Positions 1 to 9,953 are shown, counted from the first letter of the stretch. The stretch is DNA of 64,000 nucleotides from Microbacterium terregens (GCF_039534975.1 NZ_BAAAWH010000001.1:2542001-2606000); one strand, 5' to 3'. Made by a program: numbers and translations. The notes: a model not told the origin generated them from the letters alone.

Positions 1-1
1 C

Positions 2-1129
2 TGGGTCGAGGGCGAGATCACGTCATGGAACGTGCGCACGGGCAACGTCTTCGGCCGCATGAAGGATCTCGCGACGGATGCCACGATCTCGTTCCGCATC
101 TGGTCCAGCACCCGGCAACGCCTGCCCGCGGATCTCGCGGTCGGCGATCATGTCATCGCGTGCGTCAAGGCCGACTACTTCACCAAGACCGGTGACTTCA
201 GCTTCTCGGTGTCCTCCATGCGGCACGTCGGACTCGGCGATCAGCTCGAGAAGCTGGAGCGTCTGCGCGCGAAGCTGCGCGCCGAGGGGCTCTTCGACCG
301 CGCGCGCAAGAAGCCCATCCCCTTCCTCCCCCATGTCATCGGGCTCATCACCGGTGAGAAATCCGATGCCGAGAAGGACGTCCGCCACAACGCGGAGATG
401 CGCTGGCCGCAGGTGCGCTTCCGCATGGCGTACGCCGCCGTCCAGGGTGACCGGTGCGTTCCGGAGACGATCGGGGCACTGAAGGCCCTGGATGCCGACC
501 CCACCGTCGACGTCATCGTCATCGCGCGCGGAGGAGGCGATCCGCAGCACCTCCTCGGCTTCAGCGACGAGCGCCTGCTGCGCGCGGTTGCCGCGGCATC
601 CACCCCTGTCGTCAGTGCGATCGGGCACGAGAACGATCACCCGCTGCTGGACGATGTCGCCGACCTGCGCGCCAGCACGCCGACCGATGCCGCCAAGCGC
701 ATCGTGCCGGACGTCGTCGAGCAGCGTGCCGCAGTCGCCCAGCTGCGCTCGCGGCTGACGATGCGGCTGTCGCAGCGCGTCGGTCATGACATCGCGCAGC
801 TCGAGCAGCTGCGCTCCCGCCCCGTGCTGCGCGCCCCCGAGTCGATGATCGACGCCCGCTCCCAGCACCTGTGGCTGCTGGTAAGCCGCGGCCGCGACAC
901 CCTCGACCGACGACTCGAGGCGCAGGCGCGCCGGGCCGCCGAGTTGCGCGCCGCACTGCGCACGCTGTCACCGGCATCCACGCTCGCTCGCGGCTACGCG
1001 ATCGCACACCTCACGGACGGCGTGATCGTCCGCGACGCGGCACAGGCGCAGCCGGGTGTCCCGGTGCTGGTCACGGTGGGGCGTGGCTCGTTCGCCGCAC
1101 GCTCCGAAGGGCCGGTCGAGGAGCCCTAG
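2..1129 (+). CDS. xseA: Exodeoxyribonuclease VII large subunit (5' end cut by window)
   Basis: Catalytic subunit of exonuclease VII, which degrades single-stranded DNA to oligonucleotides in repair. The gene enters from the left edge already in frame, within the N-terminal OB-fold ([10 protein letters not shown]), so a short N-terminal piece is missing; 375 residues are visible. The catalytic core shows [12 protein letters not shown], the glycine-rich ARGGG segment and the family hallmark [20 protein letters not shown] long helical region follows and the protein ends with the usual [10 protein letters not shown] segment. The small-subunit gene follows after about 50 bp on the same strand, as in most bacteria. 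Family assignment is firm; only the true start cannot be seen. Confidence 0.96.
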   Translation, partial: WVEGEITSWNVRTGNVFGRMKDLATDATISFRIWSSTRQRLPADLAVGDHVIACVKADYFTKTGDFSFSVSSMRHVGLGDQLEKLERLRAKLRAEGLFDRARKKPIPFLPHVIGLITGEKSDAEKDVRHNAEMRWPQVRFRMAYAAVQGDRCVPETIGALKALDADPTVDVIVIARGGGDPQHLLGFSDERLLRAVAAASTPVVSAIGHENDHPLLDDVADLRASTPTDAAKRIVPDVVEQRAAVAQLRSRLTMRLSQRVGHDIAQLEQLRSRPVLRAPESMIDARSQHLWLLVSRGRDTLDRRLEAQARRAAELRAALRTLSPASTLARGYAIAHLTDGVIVRDAAQAQPGVPVLVTVGRGSFAARSEGPVEEP

Positions 1130-1168
1130 CCCGGTCGGCACTCAGCGAGCACCGCCCCGGCCCGACTC

Positions 1169-1174
1169 TAAGAT
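1169..1174 (+). promoter_or_regulatory. -10-like element TAAGAT before xseB
   Basis: TAAGAT ends 7 nt before the ATG at 1182, so a transcript could begin on the start codon. It overlaps the alternative ATG at 1173, which argues against that start. Confidence 0.4.
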
Positions 1175-1181
1175 GGAGACC

Positions 1182-1418
1182 ATGAACGCACCGAGCGAAG
1201 GCATCGCCGACGTCGCGAGCCTCACGTTCGAGCAGGCACGCGACGAACTTGTGCGCGTCGTCGCCGAACTCGAGCAGGGCGCTCCGACGCTCGAGCATTC
1301 GCTGGCGCTGTGGGAGCGCGGCGAGGCCCTCGCGGCACGCTGTGAGGAGTGGCTCCTGGGCGCGAAGCGCCGGCTGGAGGCGGCCCGATCGACAGGCCCC
1401 GCCGAGGCAGACTCCTGA
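1182..1418 (+). CDS. xseB: Exodeoxyribonuclease VII small subunit
   Basis: Small helical subunit (78 residues) that binds in several copies to XseA and is needed for exonuclease VII activity. The typical XseB signature is present: [20 protein letters not shown], followed by [22 protein letters not shown]. Length fits the family. Two in-frame ATGs lie 9 nt apart (1173 and 1182); 1182 is preferred because a TAnnnT element covers the upstream one. The DUF4245 gene begins 13 bp after the stop. Confidence 0.92.
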   Translation: MNAPSEGIADVASLTFEQARDELVRVVAELEQGAPTLEHSLALWERGEALAARCEEWLLGAKRRLEAARSTGPAEADS

Positions 1419-1431
1419 TGGGGCGGCACTG

Positions 1432-2088
1432 ATGGCGCAGAACCCGAAGATCGTCGCCGAGCTCGGGCGCCCGGAAACGCCCGATGAGGCCACCGCACGC
1501 AAAGCGGAGTCATCCCGCGTGTACCGGGCGAGCCAGAACACCCGCAATCTGATCGCCGCGCTGCTGGCCACCCTCGCCGTCGTCGTCATCATCATCTTCG
1601 CCGTTCCCCGCGGCGAGCGGCCCCCGGCCGAACCGATCGACGTCGCGGCGATCGCGCAGAACATTGAATCGGCAGAGGGCCGCACCGTGATCGTCCCCGA
1701 CGTGCCCGAGGAATGGCTCGTGAACCGCGCGTCCATCGAGGGCGATTCCACCGCCGCCTGGACGATCGTCTACGTTCCTGACGAGGTGTCCGGCTTCCTC
1801 CGCGTCGCGCAGGGCTTCGACGCCGATCCGGCGTGGCCGACGCGTGTGCTGAGCGGCGCCTCGGTCCAGAGCACGGTCACGATCGAGGGACTCGAGTGGG
1901 ACCGGTACAAGATCCCCGATCCTGCACGTGCCGGCAACATCTCCGCCGCGCTGAGCACTCAGGCCGGGAACGACACGATCTTGATCTACGGGTCGACCGA
2001 CGACGAGTCGCTCGAGCTGGCCGCGGCGTCCGTGGCCGAGCAGGTCCTCGCCCTCCGCGATGACGCCGCGGGCGGGGAGAGCAAGTGA
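1432..2088 (+). CDS. DUF4245 family membrane-anchored protein
   Basis: 218-residue protein of the actinobacterial DUF4245 family; function unknown. A cytoplasmic N-terminus of about 40 residues precedes one transmembrane helix (about residues 41-60, LIAALLATLAVVVIIIFAV), then an extracytoplasmic domain containing PEEWLVNRA and the ending typical of the family (ESLELAAASVAEQVLALR). The ATG at 1432 is chosen over upstream in-frame codons because those lie inside xseB. Its stop overlaps the GTG of the carbonic anhydrase by 4 nt. Conservation next to xseAB and fumarase is usual in actinobacteria. Confidence 0.85.
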   Translation: MAQNPKIVAELGRPETPDEATARKAESSRVYRASQNTRNLIAALLATLAVVVIIIFAVPRGERPPAEPIDVAAIAQNIESAEGRTVIVPDVPEEWLVNRASIEGDSTAAWTIVYVPDEVSGFLRVAQGFDADPAWPTRVLSGASVQSTVTIEGLEWDRYKIPDPARAGNISAALSTQAGNDTILIYGSTDDESLELAAASVAEQVLALRDDAAGGESK

Positions 2089-2735
2089 CCGAGCCGACCC
2101 CACTCAAGGCATGGCAGGAGATGCAGCGCGGCAATGCGCGTTTCGTCTCCGGGGTGCCCCGCCACCCTCGGCAGGATGTGCACCGCCGCACCGAGATCGC
2201 CCACGGCCAGCGCCCGCGGGCGGCCCTGTTCGGCTGCTCGGACTCCCGCCTCTCGGCCGAGATCATCTTCGACAAGGGTCTCGGCGACCTCTTCGTCGTG
2301 CGCAATGCGGGTCAGGTCATCTCCGATTCCGTGGTCGGCAGTCTCGAATACGCCGTCGCGGTCCTGCACGTTCCCCTGATCGTCGTGCTGGGGCATGACG
2401 AATGCGGCGCCGTGTCCGCGGCGATCGCGAGCGTCGAGGCGGACGCGCCGGATCTTCCCCCCCGCATCTGGCGGCAGATCGCCCCGATCGTGCCCGCCGT
2501 GCGCCGCGTCCAGCGTGAGTCGAAGGTGCACGGCGCCCTCCCCGAGCGGATCGACGCCGATCGGGTCGGGCGTGAGCACCTGCGGGATACGGTGGCGGAG
2601 CTGCTGCATTCGTCTGAGCTGATCAGCGAAGCCGTCGCCGGGGGGCACCTGGCGATCGTGGGCGCGAACTATCGCCTCGCCGAAGGCACGGCTGTGCCCG
2701 ACATCACCATGGGCATCGTCGCAGACGGCGCCTGA
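2085..2735 (+). CDS. Beta-class carbonic anhydrase
   Basis: Zinc enzyme interconverting CO2 and bicarbonate, 216 residues. The active-site signatures are GCSDSR (zinc Cys and the Asp/Arg dyad) near residue 50 and LGHDECGAV (zinc His and Cys) near residue 105. The region between, KGLGDLFVVRNAG, is characteristic of the family. The GTG start overlaps the DUF4245 stop in a GTGA arrangement, suggesting coupled translation. fumC follows after 30 bp. Bicarbonate may feed PEP carboxylase, encoded about 31 kb further on; that link is inference. Confidence 0.94.
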   Translation: MTEPTPLKAWQEMQRGNARFVSGVPRHPRQDVHRRTEIAHGQRPRAALFGCSDSRLSAEIIFDKGLGDLFVVRNAGQVISDSVVGSLEYAVAVLHVPLIVVLGHDECGAVSAAIASVEADAPDLPPRIWRQIAPIVPAVRRVQRESKVHGALPERIDADRVGREHLRDTVAELLHSSELISEAVAGGHLAIVGANYRLAEGTAVPDITMGIVADGA

Positions 2736-2765
2736 ACAACCATTGCGATCTGGAGGAACGACGAC

Positions 2766-4160
2766 GTGAGCGACATCGAGTACCGCATCGAGCACGACAC
2801 CATGGGTGAGGTGCGGGTGCCCAAGGACGCGCTGTACGCGGCGCAGACGCAGCGCGCGGTCGAGAACTTCCCGATCTCCGGCGACGCCCTCGACCCGGCC
2901 CAGATCGTTGCTCTGGCCCGGATCAAGAAGGCCGCGGCGCTGGCCAACAAGGAGCTCGGCACACTCGACCCGACGATCGCCGACGCGATCGCCCGCGCAG
3001 CGGACCGCATCATCACCGGCGAATACGCCGACCAGTTCCCGATCGACGTGTACCAGACCGGCAGCGGCACCTCGTCGAACATGAACATGAACGAGGTGCT
3101 CGCGACACTCGCCACGCGAGACCTCGGCTCGTCGGTACACCCCAACGACCACGTGAACGCGTCGCAGTCGTCCAACGATGTCTTCCCGACGTCGGTGCAC
3201 CTCGCTGTCACCCAGGAGCTCATCGACGACCTGATCCCGGCCTTGGACCACCTCGCCGTCGCGCTCGAGACGAAGGCCGAGGCCTGGAGAGAGGTCGTCA
3301 AGTCCGGCCGCACGCACCTCATGGATGCGACGCCGGTCACGCTCGGTCAGGAGTTCGGCGGGTACGCGCGACAGATGCGGCTCGGCATCGAACGCGTCCA
3401 GTCCGTCCTCCCCCGCGTCGCCGAGGTGCCCCTGGGCGGCACCGCCGTCGGAACCGGTATCAACACGCCTCTGGGCTTCCCGCAGCGCGTGATCGAACTC
3501 ATCGTGGCCGATACGGAGCTGCCGATCACGGAGGCGAAGGATCACTTCGAGGCGCAGGCCAATCGCGATGGTCTGGTCGAGGCATCCGGTGCGCTCCGCA
3601 CGATCGCCGTGTCGCTGACCAAGATCAACAACGACATCCGCTGGATGGGTTCAGGCCCGAACACCGGTCTGGGTGAGCTGCACATCCCCGATCTGCAGCC
3701 GGGCTCGTCGATCATGCCGGGCAAGGTCAACCCGGTGGTTCCCGAGGCCGCACTGATGGTGTGCGCACGCGTGATCGGAAACGACGCCACCGTGGCGTGG
3801 GCGGGCGCATCGGGGTCGTTCGAGCTGAACGTCGCGATCCCGGTGATGGGCACCGCTGTCCTGGAGTCCATCCGTCTGCTGGCGAACACCATGCGAGTGC
3901 TGGCCGACAAGACCATCGACGGGCTCGAGGCCAACGTCGAGCGCGCCGCGGCATACGCGGGCATGTCCCCGTCGATCGTCACCCCGCTCAACAAGCTCAT
4001 CGGCTACGAGGCTTCCGCGAAGATCGCCAAGCACTCCGTGGCGAACGGGATCACCGTCCGTGAGGCGGTCATCGAGCTCGGATATGTCGATCGCGGCGAG
4101 CTGACCCTGGAGCAGCTGGACGAGAAACTCGACCTGCTCTCGATGACCCATCCTGGCTGA
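2766..4160 (+). CDS. fumC: Class II fumarate hydratase
   Basis: TCA-cycle enzyme hydrating fumarate to malate in the cytoplasm; 464 residues, normal for homotetrameric FumC. Visible signatures are [32 protein letters not shown], the substrate-binding [10 protein letters not shown] and the fumarase/aspartase signature [12 protein letters not shown] with the catalytic-loop Ser. The GTG start is preceded by a clear GGAGG 8-12 nt upstream. A sensor kinase follows after 47 bp, probably from its own promoter. Confidence 0.98.
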   Translation: MSDIEYRIEHDTMGEVRVPKDALYAAQTQRAVENFPISGDALDPAQIVALARIKKAAALANKELGTLDPTIADAIARAADRIITGEYADQFPIDVYQTGSGTSSNMNMNEVLATLATRDLGSSVHPNDHVNASQSSNDVFPTSVHLAVTQELIDDLIPALDHLAVALETKAEAWREVVKSGRTHLMDATPVTLGQEFGGYARQMRLGIERVQSVLPRVAEVPLGGTAVGTGINTPLGFPQRVIELIVADTELPITEAKDHFEAQANRDGLVEASGALRTIAVSLTKINNDIRWMGSGPNTGLGELHIPDLQPGSSIMPGKVNPVVPEAALMVCARVIGNDATVAWAGASGSFELNVAIPVMGTAVLESIRLLANTMRVLADKTIDGLEANVERAAAYAGMSPSIVTPLNKLIGYEASAKIAKHSVANGITVREAVIELGYVDRGELTLEQLDEKLDLLSMTHPG

Positions 4161-4195
4161 TTCGGCGAAGACCCCCGTAAGTGCCGCTTCGGCGC

Positions 4196-4201
4196 GATAA
4201 T
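4196..4201 (+). promoter_or_regulatory. -10-like element GATAAT before the sensor kinase
   Basis: GATAAT ends 6 nt before the GTG at 4208. This spacing supports 4208, not the in-frame GTG at 4181, as a leaderless start. Confidence 0.45.
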
Positions 4202-4207
4202 CGGGGG

Positions 4208-5725
4208 GTGGCTCGCGCGACCCGACCGCTCTCGGCCCGCACCCGGATCCTGGGTGCGATCCTTGCTGTCGCCTGTATCGGGCTGGCGGTCGTGGGCAGT
4301 GTGACCTTCCTCGTGCAGCGCGAGAGGGTGCTCGGGGAGGTGCGGGATCGCCTCACCGCGCAGGTGGCGCGGCTGCATACCGTGGCGGATGACGATGCGG
4401 GCGCCGCGGATGCCGGCGGCTCCGGCACCGCGACAGCAAGCGAACCGCTCGATATCGACGCCTTCGCCTCGGTCGAGGAGTACCTGCACGCGGCGGTGGC
4501 GCGCCTGGTCCCCGCCCGCAACGAAGGCGCGGTCGCCATCGTGGACGGGAAAGCCCGGTTCAAGCCGTCGACGCTGTCGGGCTTCGACATCTCCAAGAAC
4601 GAGCAGCTGATCCAACGGGTGGTCGACGATGTCGAGCGCGAGGGCGAGACCGTGATCGGCACGGTCGCGACCGACCAGGGGTCGCTCCGATACATCGCGA
4701 TCCCCGTGACGATGGCCGGCGACACGCAGACGGGTATCTATGTCCGTGCTGTCGACCTCGGTGCGGAGCTCGCCCCCGTCACGGCAGCCATCGCCACCTA
4801 CTCGATCGCAGCGGTCGCCGTCCTCATCGCGATCGGGGTGGTGGGCTGGTTCGTCGCGGGGCGCCTGCTGTCCCCGATCCGGGATCTGCGGGATGCGGCC
4901 GATGCGGTCACCCTCGATGACCTGTCGGCACGACTGTCACCGCAGGGCAACGACGATATCTCCGACCTCACCCGCACCGTCAACTCGATGCTCGATCGTC
5001 TCGAAGGCTCTGTCGACGTGCAGCGCCAGCTGCTGGACGACGTGCGGCACGAGCTGAAGACGCCCATCACGATCGTGCGCGGGCACCTCGAGCTGATGAA
5101 CCCCGGGGACGCGGCTGACGTCGCCAGCACTCGGCAGATCAGCATGGCCGAGCTTGACCGGCTGACCCGCCTGGTCGATGACATCGACCTGCTCGCGGCG
5201 GTCGAGGGCGATGGCCTCACCATGACCGACATAGACCTCGCCGCCCTCACCGCCCGTGTCGGCGGGCTCGTATCCGTCATCCCGGACCACGTGTGGAGCG
5301 TCGCAGCCTATGCCGAGGGGCATATCCACGGCGACCGGGATCGTCTGCTGCAGGCGTGGCTGCAGCTGGCCGACAACGCGGCGAAGTACACGCCGGCGGG
5401 CTCACCCATCGAGCTCGGCAGTCGCCTGGACGAGTCGGGCGCTCAGCTGTGGGTCGCCGACCACGGCCCCGGCATCCCTCCCGCATTGCGCCATCGCATC
5501 TTCCGCCGCTTCGATCGGGCCCACGGCAAGCGGTCGGTGGGCGGGTCGGGACTGGGGCTTGCCATCGTCGACGCGATCGCGAAGGGGCACGGCGGCTTGT
5601 GCGCGGTCACGGACACTCCCGGTGGCGGTGCGACCTTCACGATCTCGCTGCCTCTGCCCACGACCGAACTGCCGGCGCCGATTCGCGCGGGCGATGTGGT
5701 GCTGCAACGGGAGGCGGCAGGATGA
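4208..5725 (+). CDS. Sensor histidine kinase, two-component system
   Basis: 505-residue membrane kinase. TM1 lies near residues 10-33 and TM2 near 195-218, enclosing an extracytoplasmic sensor domain of about 160 residues with an Ala/Gly-rich stretch. A HAMP domain follows, then the phospho-acceptor H-box (DVRHELKTP), N-box (LADNAAKYT), G1 (VADHGPGIP) and G2 (GSGLGLAIV). The stop overlaps the response-regulator ATG (ATGA), so the pair is co-translated. The start at 4208 rests on the upstream GATAAT. The stimulus is not apparent. Confidence 0.93.
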   Translation: MARATRPLSARTRILGAILAVACIGLAVVGSVTFLVQRERVLGEVRDRLTAQVARLHTVADDDAGAADAGGSGTATASEPLDIDAFASVEEYLHAAVARLVPARNEGAVAIVDGKARFKPSTLSGFDISKNEQLIQRVVDDVEREGETVIGTVATDQGSLRYIAIPVTMAGDTQTGIYVRAVDLGAELAPVTAAIATYSIAAVAVLIAIGVVGWFVAGRLLSPIRDLRDAADAVTLDDLSARLSPQGNDDISDLTRTVNSMLDRLEGSVDVQRQLLDDVRHELKTPITIVRGHLELMNPGDAADVASTRQISMAELDRLTRLVDDIDLLAAVEGDGLTMTDIDLAALTARVGGLVSVIPDHVWSVAAYAEGHIHGDRDRLLQAWLQLADNAAKYTPAGSPIELGSRLDESGAQLWVADHGPGIPPALRHRIFRRFDRAHGKRSVGGSGLGLAIVDAIAKGHGGLCAVTDTPGGGATFTISLPLPTTELPAPIRAGDVVLQREAAG

Positions 5726-6378
5726 AGAAGATCCTCATCGTCGAGGACGAGCCGCGCATCGCCGACTTCGTCAGCCGCGGTCTGGAATCCGCGGGGTACA
5801 CGACCCTGATCGTCGAGGACGGCGCCGAGGCGCTCGAGCGGAGCCTCGTCGGCGACATCGACCTGGTGCTCCTCGACGTCGGTCTGCCCACGATGGACGG
5901 CTTCGAGGTGCTCCGCCAGATGCGGGCGCAGGGTTCCGGCGTTCCGGTGATCATGCTGACGGCCCGTTCGAGCACCCGCGACACGGTCGAGGGATTGGAT
6001 GCCGGGGCGAACGACTACGTGTCCAAACCGTTCCCGTTCGAGGAACTGCTCGCCCGCGTGCGCTCCCGGCTGCGCGAGAGCACGACCTCTGCCGGAGTGG
6101 CCGTTTCGCACGGCGACGTCGCGCTCGACATCCTCGCCCGCCGCGCCACGGTCGGCGGCCGCGAGGTCGAGCTGTCCGCGCGGGAGTTCGCGCTGGCCGA
6201 GCAGTTCCTGCGCAGCCCCGGTCGCGTGCTCAGCCGTGAGCAGCTCCTGAGCAGTGTGTGGGGCCTGGATTTCGACCCCGGCTCCAACGTCGTGGACGTG
6301 TACGTGCGATATCTGCGAGGCAAGCTCGGCGCCGCGCACATCGTCACGGTCCGCGGCGCAGGTTACCGCTGGGAGTGA
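5722..6378 (+). CDS. OmpR/PhoB-family response regulator
   Basis: 218-residue transcription factor partnered with the preceding kinase. The receiver domain (residues 1-115) has acidic residues in VEDEPR, the phospho-acceptor Asp in LLDVGLP and the conserved Lys in SKPFPFEE. The C-terminal winged helix contains LSAREFALAEQFLRSPGRVLSREQLL and ends with VRYLRGKLG and VRGAGYRWE, as in OmpR/PhoB proteins. The ATG overlaps the kinase stop by 4 nt. A strong hairpin follows the stop. Target genes are unknown. Confidence 0.95.
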   Translation: MKKILIVEDEPRIADFVSRGLESAGYTTLIVEDGAEALERSLVGDIDLVLLDVGLPTMDGFEVLRQMRAQGSGVPVIMLTARSSTRDTVEGLDAGANDYVSKPFPFEELLARVRSRLRESTTSAGVAVSHGDVALDILARRATVGGREVELSAREFALAEQFLRSPGRVLSREQLLSSVWGLDFDPGSNVVDVYVRYLRGKLGAAHIVTVRGAGYRWE

Positions 6379-6397
6379 CCTCTGCCGAGCGCGAAGA

Positions 6398-6427
6398 AGC
6401 CCCCGGTGTTGGGGGACACCGGGGGCT
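6398..6427 (+). terminator. Terminator hairpin after the two-component operon
   Basis: A perfect 12-bp GC-rich stem (6398-6409 with 6416-6427) and a 6-nt loop lie 20 bp after the response-regulator stop. There is no T-tract, which is common for actinobacterial terminators. It could also stop the convergent secreted-protein gene. Confidence 0.75.
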
Positions 6428-6470
6428 GGGAGGAGAGACCGGCTTGGGGGAAGCCGACCAGGCAATCGCG

Positions 6471-7076
6471 TCAGCCTGGGGGAACGCGCGATTGCTCTCT
6501 CTTCAATCCGGACATCGACCCAGAAAGGTCGTCTCCGGACGGATTATCCGATCGAACGGGAATCTGGTGGTCCCAGTGAGCACCGTAGCTCGAATCCGGG
6601 CGGTTCTGTCGGTCGGGGGCGACGCCTCGTTCGCTCTCTATCCTGGCCGCGAGCTGGGCGATCCACGCCTCGACGCGCGCAGGAGTCCACCCGCGCAGCT
6701 CTGCCCAGGCACGCACGGAATCCCACGATCCGGATGCCGCGACCTCGGCGGCCAGCTGGTCCTCGAGCAGCACCGACGGCTCGCCGGCGGGTGTCTGCGG
6801 AATCTGCGGGCTCGCGACGTCCTGAGGATCCGGCGCCGGGACCGTCTCCGGCTCCACAGACACTGTGCCCGCGGTGGTGGAGGGAGCTGAAGACGCGCTG
6901 GGGCCGGGGGTGGGCATGGCCGCTGCCAAGGGCACGATGACGGGACGCGCACCGATGGGCGCTCCGGCGGAATCCGCCAAGGCGACCGCGTTGCTCATGG
7001 CGACCAGGCACACGACGGCCACGCTCGCAGCGACGGTGGCCATGCCACCGATCGCAAGCCGCGTCCGACCGTCCAC
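6471..7076 (-). CDS. Secreted or membrane-anchored Pro/Ala-rich protein of unknown function
   Basis: 201-residue protein I do not recognise. It has a basic N-terminus and one hydrophobic segment (about residues 6-32) that can act as a signal peptide or anchor. A linker rich in Pro, Ser, Thr and Val follows (about 45-90), then a folded-looking segment with WDSVRAWAELRGW and WIAQLAARIESERG. I chose GTG at 7076 because GGAGGA sits 6 nt upstream; the TTG at 7082 would touch that Shine-Dalgarno. It is convergent with the two-component operon. Confidence 0.6.
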   Translation of the reverse strand: MDGRTRLAIGGMATVAASVAVVCLVAMSNAVALADSAGAPIGARPVIVPLAAAMPTPGPSASSAPSTTAGTVSVEPETVPAPDPQDVASPQIPQTPAGEPSVLLEDQLAAEVAASGSWDSVRAWAELRGWTPARVEAWIAQLAARIESERGVAPDRQNRPDSSYGAHWDHQIPVRSDNPSGDDLSGSMSGLKREQSRVPPG

Positions 7077-7169
7077 GTGCAATCCTCCGGTCCCGTCGCG
7101 ATATTCGCGCCCTCTTCAATGGTGACAGACGCGGATGAGCAGAAGAGGAGATACGCATGAGACTCTTCT

Positions 7170-7210
7170 CATGTGAGAGGCCGGGATGCGGTATCCCGGC
7201 CTCTCACATG
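7170..7210 (-). terminator. 18-bp perfect hairpin after phoH
   Basis: Positions 7170-7187 pair perfectly with 7193-7210 around a 5-nt loop, 22 bp beyond the phoH stop and upstream of the next minus-strand gene. It is the strongest intrinsic-terminator-like structure in the window. Confidence 0.8.
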
Positions 7211-7231
7211 TCTGCGTCGCCGGTCAGGGGG

Positions 7232-8587
7232 TCAGGCGAGCTCCCCTGCCTCGAGCAGGTCGGTGACCAGGGCGGCGATGGCCGAGCGCTCCGAGCGGAC
7301 GAGCGTGACGTGGCCGAAAAGCCCGTGCCCCTTGAGCGTTTCGATCACCGATGCGACCCCATCGTGACGGCCCACGCGGAGGTTGTCGCGCTGTCCCACG
7401 TCGTGAGTGAGCACGACACGGGAGTTCTGACCTATCCGGCTCAGAACCGTCAGCAGGACGTTGCGCTCCAGCGACTGGGCCTCGTCGACGATCACGAAGG
7501 AGTCGTGCAGGGAGCGACCACGGATGTGCGTCAGCGGCATGACCTCGAGGAGTCCGCGCTCGATGACCTCGTCGACGACGTTGCTGGAAACGACCGATCC
7601 CAGGGTGTCGAAGACGGCCTGACCCCACGGGTTCATCTTCTCCCCCTGGTCTCCGGGGAGGTATCCCAGTTCCTGCCCTCCGACCGCGTACAGCGGTCGG
7701 AAGACGACGACCTTGCGCTGCTGCTGCCGTTCCAGGACGGATTCCAGCCCGGCGCACAGGGCGAGGGCCGACTTGCCGGTGCCCGCTCGGCCGCCGAGCG
7801 AGATGATGCCCACCTCCGGGTCCAGCAGCAGATCGATCGCGATCCGCTGCTCGGCGGAACGCCCATGCAATCCGAAGACGTCGCGGTCCCCCCGCACGAG
7901 CCGATACTGACCCTCTCCGATGACGCGCCCCAGGGCTGAGCCGCGCTCGGAGTGGATGATCAGGCCGGTGTTGACCGGAAGCCCGCGCACCTCGTCGCCC
8001 GACGCGATCTCGGTCTCGTACAGGTCGCTGATGTCGTCGCCGGTCACATCGATGGTGGCGATTCCGGTCCAGCCGGAGTCGACGGCCTGCTCGGCCAGAT
8101 ACTCTTCCGCGGTGATCCCGAGCGAGGCCGCCTTCACCCGCATCGGCAGGTCCTTGGAGACGATCGTGACGTCCTGCCCGTCCTGGGCCAGGTGCATCGC
8201 GACGGCCAGGATGCGGCTGTCGTTGTCGCCGAGCCGCATACCGGAGGGCAGCACTCCGGCGTCGGTGTTGTTCAGTTCAACGCGCAGGGTGCCGTCTTCT
8301 CCGACCGGGACCGGGAAGTCGAGCCTGCCGTGTTCCACGCGCAGCTCGTCCAGGTGCCGCAGCGCCTGGCGCGCGAAGTAGCCGATCTCAGGGTCATGCC
8401 GCTTTCCCTCGAGTTCGGTGATCACCACGACGGGGATCACGACATTGTGCTCGGCGAAGCGGAAGAACGCCCTCGGATCGCTCAGCAGCACGGATGTGTC
8501 AAGGACGTACGTGCGCAGGTCTGTCGACTGCTGGACGACCTCGTCGATGTCCTGACGGTGCTGCTGGTCTGGTGCTCGTGTGGTCAC
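7232..8587 (-). CDS. PhoH family protein with N-terminal PIN domain (PhoH2 type)
   Basis: 451-residue two-domain protein. The PIN RNase-like domain (about residues 20-150) begins [14 protein letters not shown], with further acidic residues in [12 protein letters not shown] and [11 protein letters not shown]. The PhoH ATPase domain (about 230-451) has Walker [14 protein letters not shown], Walker [13 protein letters not shown] and [21 protein letters not shown]. In mycobacteria such fusions (PhoH2) are described as RNA helicase/RNase proteins paired with a small antitoxin. I see no obvious antitoxin gene in the 195 bp upstream, which instead hold repeats and a hairpin. GTG start. Confidence 0.92.
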   Translation of the reverse strand: MTTRAPDQQHRQDIDEVVQQSTDLRTYVLDTSVLLSDPRAFFRFAEHNVVIPVVVITELEGKRHDPEIGYFARQALRHLDELRVEHGRLDFPVPVGEDGTLRVELNNTDAGVLPSGMRLGDNDSRILAVAMHLAQDGQDVTIVSKDLPMRVKAASLGITAEEYLAEQAVDSGWTGIATIDVTGDDISDLYETEIASGDEVRGLPVNTGLIIHSERGSALGRVIGEGQYRLVRGDRDVFGLHGRSAEQRIAIDLLLDPEVGIISLGGRAGTGKSALALCAGLESVLERQQQRKVVVFRPLYAVGGQELGYLPGDQGEKMNPWGQAVFDTLGSVVSSNVVDEVIERGLLEVMPLTHIRGRSLHDSFVIVDEAQSLERNVLLTVLSRIGQNSRVVLTHDVGQRDNLRVGRHDGVASVIETLKGHGLFGHVTLVRSERSAIAALVTDLLEAGELA

Positions 8588-8601
8588 AACCCACTCCCGA
8601 C

Positions 8602-8650
8602 CCGGGTGGGATCACCCGGCAGTCACGAGTCGACCAGGGGTCACGAGTCG
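8602..8650 (-). promoter_or_regulatory. Hairpin and 11-bp direct repeat upstream of phoH
   Basis: A 7-bp stem with a GGAT loop (8602-8619) sits 15-32 nt before the phoH start codon. Upstream of it the 11-mer GTCACGAGTCG occurs twice (8622-8632 and 8640-8650). The arrangement resembles an operator plus a structured leader, but no regulator is identified. Confidence 0.35.
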
Positions 8651-8782
8651 CGATCCGTGAGGCCGACCCGACCGGGCACCTTGCCCGATGACTGAACGCT
8701 ACGACCGGCGAACGACAGTCACGTCACCGACACGCTGGGGCGATGTTGCGGCCCGGTGAATTTCCCATGGACGTGCAGTAGC

Positions 8783-9916
8783 TCACCACACGCGCGCGGA
8801 TGAGAACGCGGCCAGGGCGTCGCCGAACAGGCGGAGCGTGTCCGCCCCCGTGCCCACGTGCGGGGAGACGCGAATCTGACCGGATCGGACCGTGACGGTG
8901 ATGCCGTGGTTCGCGAGGGAGGCGGCCAGCGGGCCGACGTCCTGCGGCGCAGGCGCGAGTGTCACGATGCCCGCGCGGCGCTGGGGGTCCCGCGGCGTGA
9001 TGACCGGGATGTCGTAGCGGTCGGCGAAGAAGATGATGTCGCCGGCGCGCTCCGAGAGCTGTCCAGCGATGCGCTCGAGGCCCACGCCGCTCACGTGGCG
9101 AAGCGCCGTCGCCAGACGCGACGCGGCCAGCGGGTCGGGACGGCTGACGGAGAACGCTTGGGCGGATGCCGCGGGCTGAGGCACAACGTCCAGCGGCAGG
9201 TCGCCGTCGACTCCCGCCCAGCCGGAGAGAACGGGGGCGATCCGCTCGAGCGCGCGTTCGCCGTACCAGGCGAACGCAGCGCCGCGGCCCGCGCGCAGCC
9301 ACTTGTACCCGTTGACGCAGACCACGTCCGCCGCGGCGTAGTCGGCCTCGACAACCCCGAAACCCTGCATCGCGTCGACGATGAGCAGTCGGTCGCCGAT
9401 CACCTCGCGAAGCGCGGTGAGATCCGTGCGGTAGCCGGTGCGGAAATCGACCAGGCTGACCGCGAGCGCGCGCGTGTCGTCCGTGAGCGCGTCGCGGACG
9501 ACCTCCGGCGTGACGAACCCGTCGGCCGGCTCGAGCCATTGCAGGCTGAGCGAGCCGAGCGCGTCAGCGGCACGCGTCGCGGTGACGGTGAGGCTCGGGA
9601 ACTCCGCCCGCGAGAGCATCAGCCCACCCGAGAGGCCGTAGATGGCGTGCATCAGGCCGTGCGTCGTGGATGGCTGCAGGACGACCTGTTCGACGTCGGC
9701 ATCGAGCAGGGCCGCGGCCAGTTCGCGCGCCTGCAGAAGATGCTCACCGACAAGGTCGAATCCGGCGCGTCGTCCCGAGCCGAGCAGCTCTGCGTCGGCG
9801 CGGACCTCGTCGCGCACCGCCGGAGCCAAAGGCCCGTAGGCGGCCCAATCCAGATACCCGGGTTCGGCGTCGAACGAGGCCACGAAAGAGTCCAGGTCCG
9901 TCACCGTCACCGTCAC
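8783..9916 (-). CDS. PLP-dependent aminotransferase class V family protein
   Basis: 377-residue fold-type I PLP enzyme. The cofactor lysine lies in CVNGYKWLRAG and the Asp binding the pyridine nitrogen in LLIVDAMQGFG. PSTTHGLMHAIYGL provides the phosphate-binding region. The family covers cysteine desulfurases, kynureninase-like and isopenicillin-N-epimerase-like enzymes; the substrate cannot be read from sequence. No sulfur-assembly partner lies nearby. Several GTG codons occur in tandem at the start (GTGACG repeated), so the start may shift by a few residues. Confidence 0.85.
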   Translation of the reverse strand: MTVTVTDLDSFVASFDAEPGYLDWAAYGPLAPAVRDEVRADAELLGSGRRAGFDLVGEHLLQARELAAALLDADVEQVVLQPSTTHGLMHAIYGLSGGLMLSRAEFPSLTVTATRAADALGSLSLQWLEPADGFVTPEVVRDALTDDTRALAVSLVDFRTGYRTDLTALREVIGDRLLIVDAMQGFGVVEADYAAADVVCVNGYKWLRAGRGAAFAWYGERALERIAPVLSGWAGVDGDLPLDVVPQPAASAQAFSVSRPDPLAASRLATALRHVSGVGLERIAGQLSERAGDIIFFADRYDIPVITPRDPQRRAGIVTLAPAPQDVGPLAASLANHGITVTVRSGQIRVSPHVGTGADTLRLFGDALAAFSSARVW

Positions 9917-9953
9917 ATTCTGGCACGTGTAAGCGGGTCCACCTGCACCCGGG

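Noticed and set aside
4181..4207. Earlier GTG start for the first sensor kinase
   Set aside because: GATAAT at 4196-4201 falls within it and positions transcription at GTG 4208.
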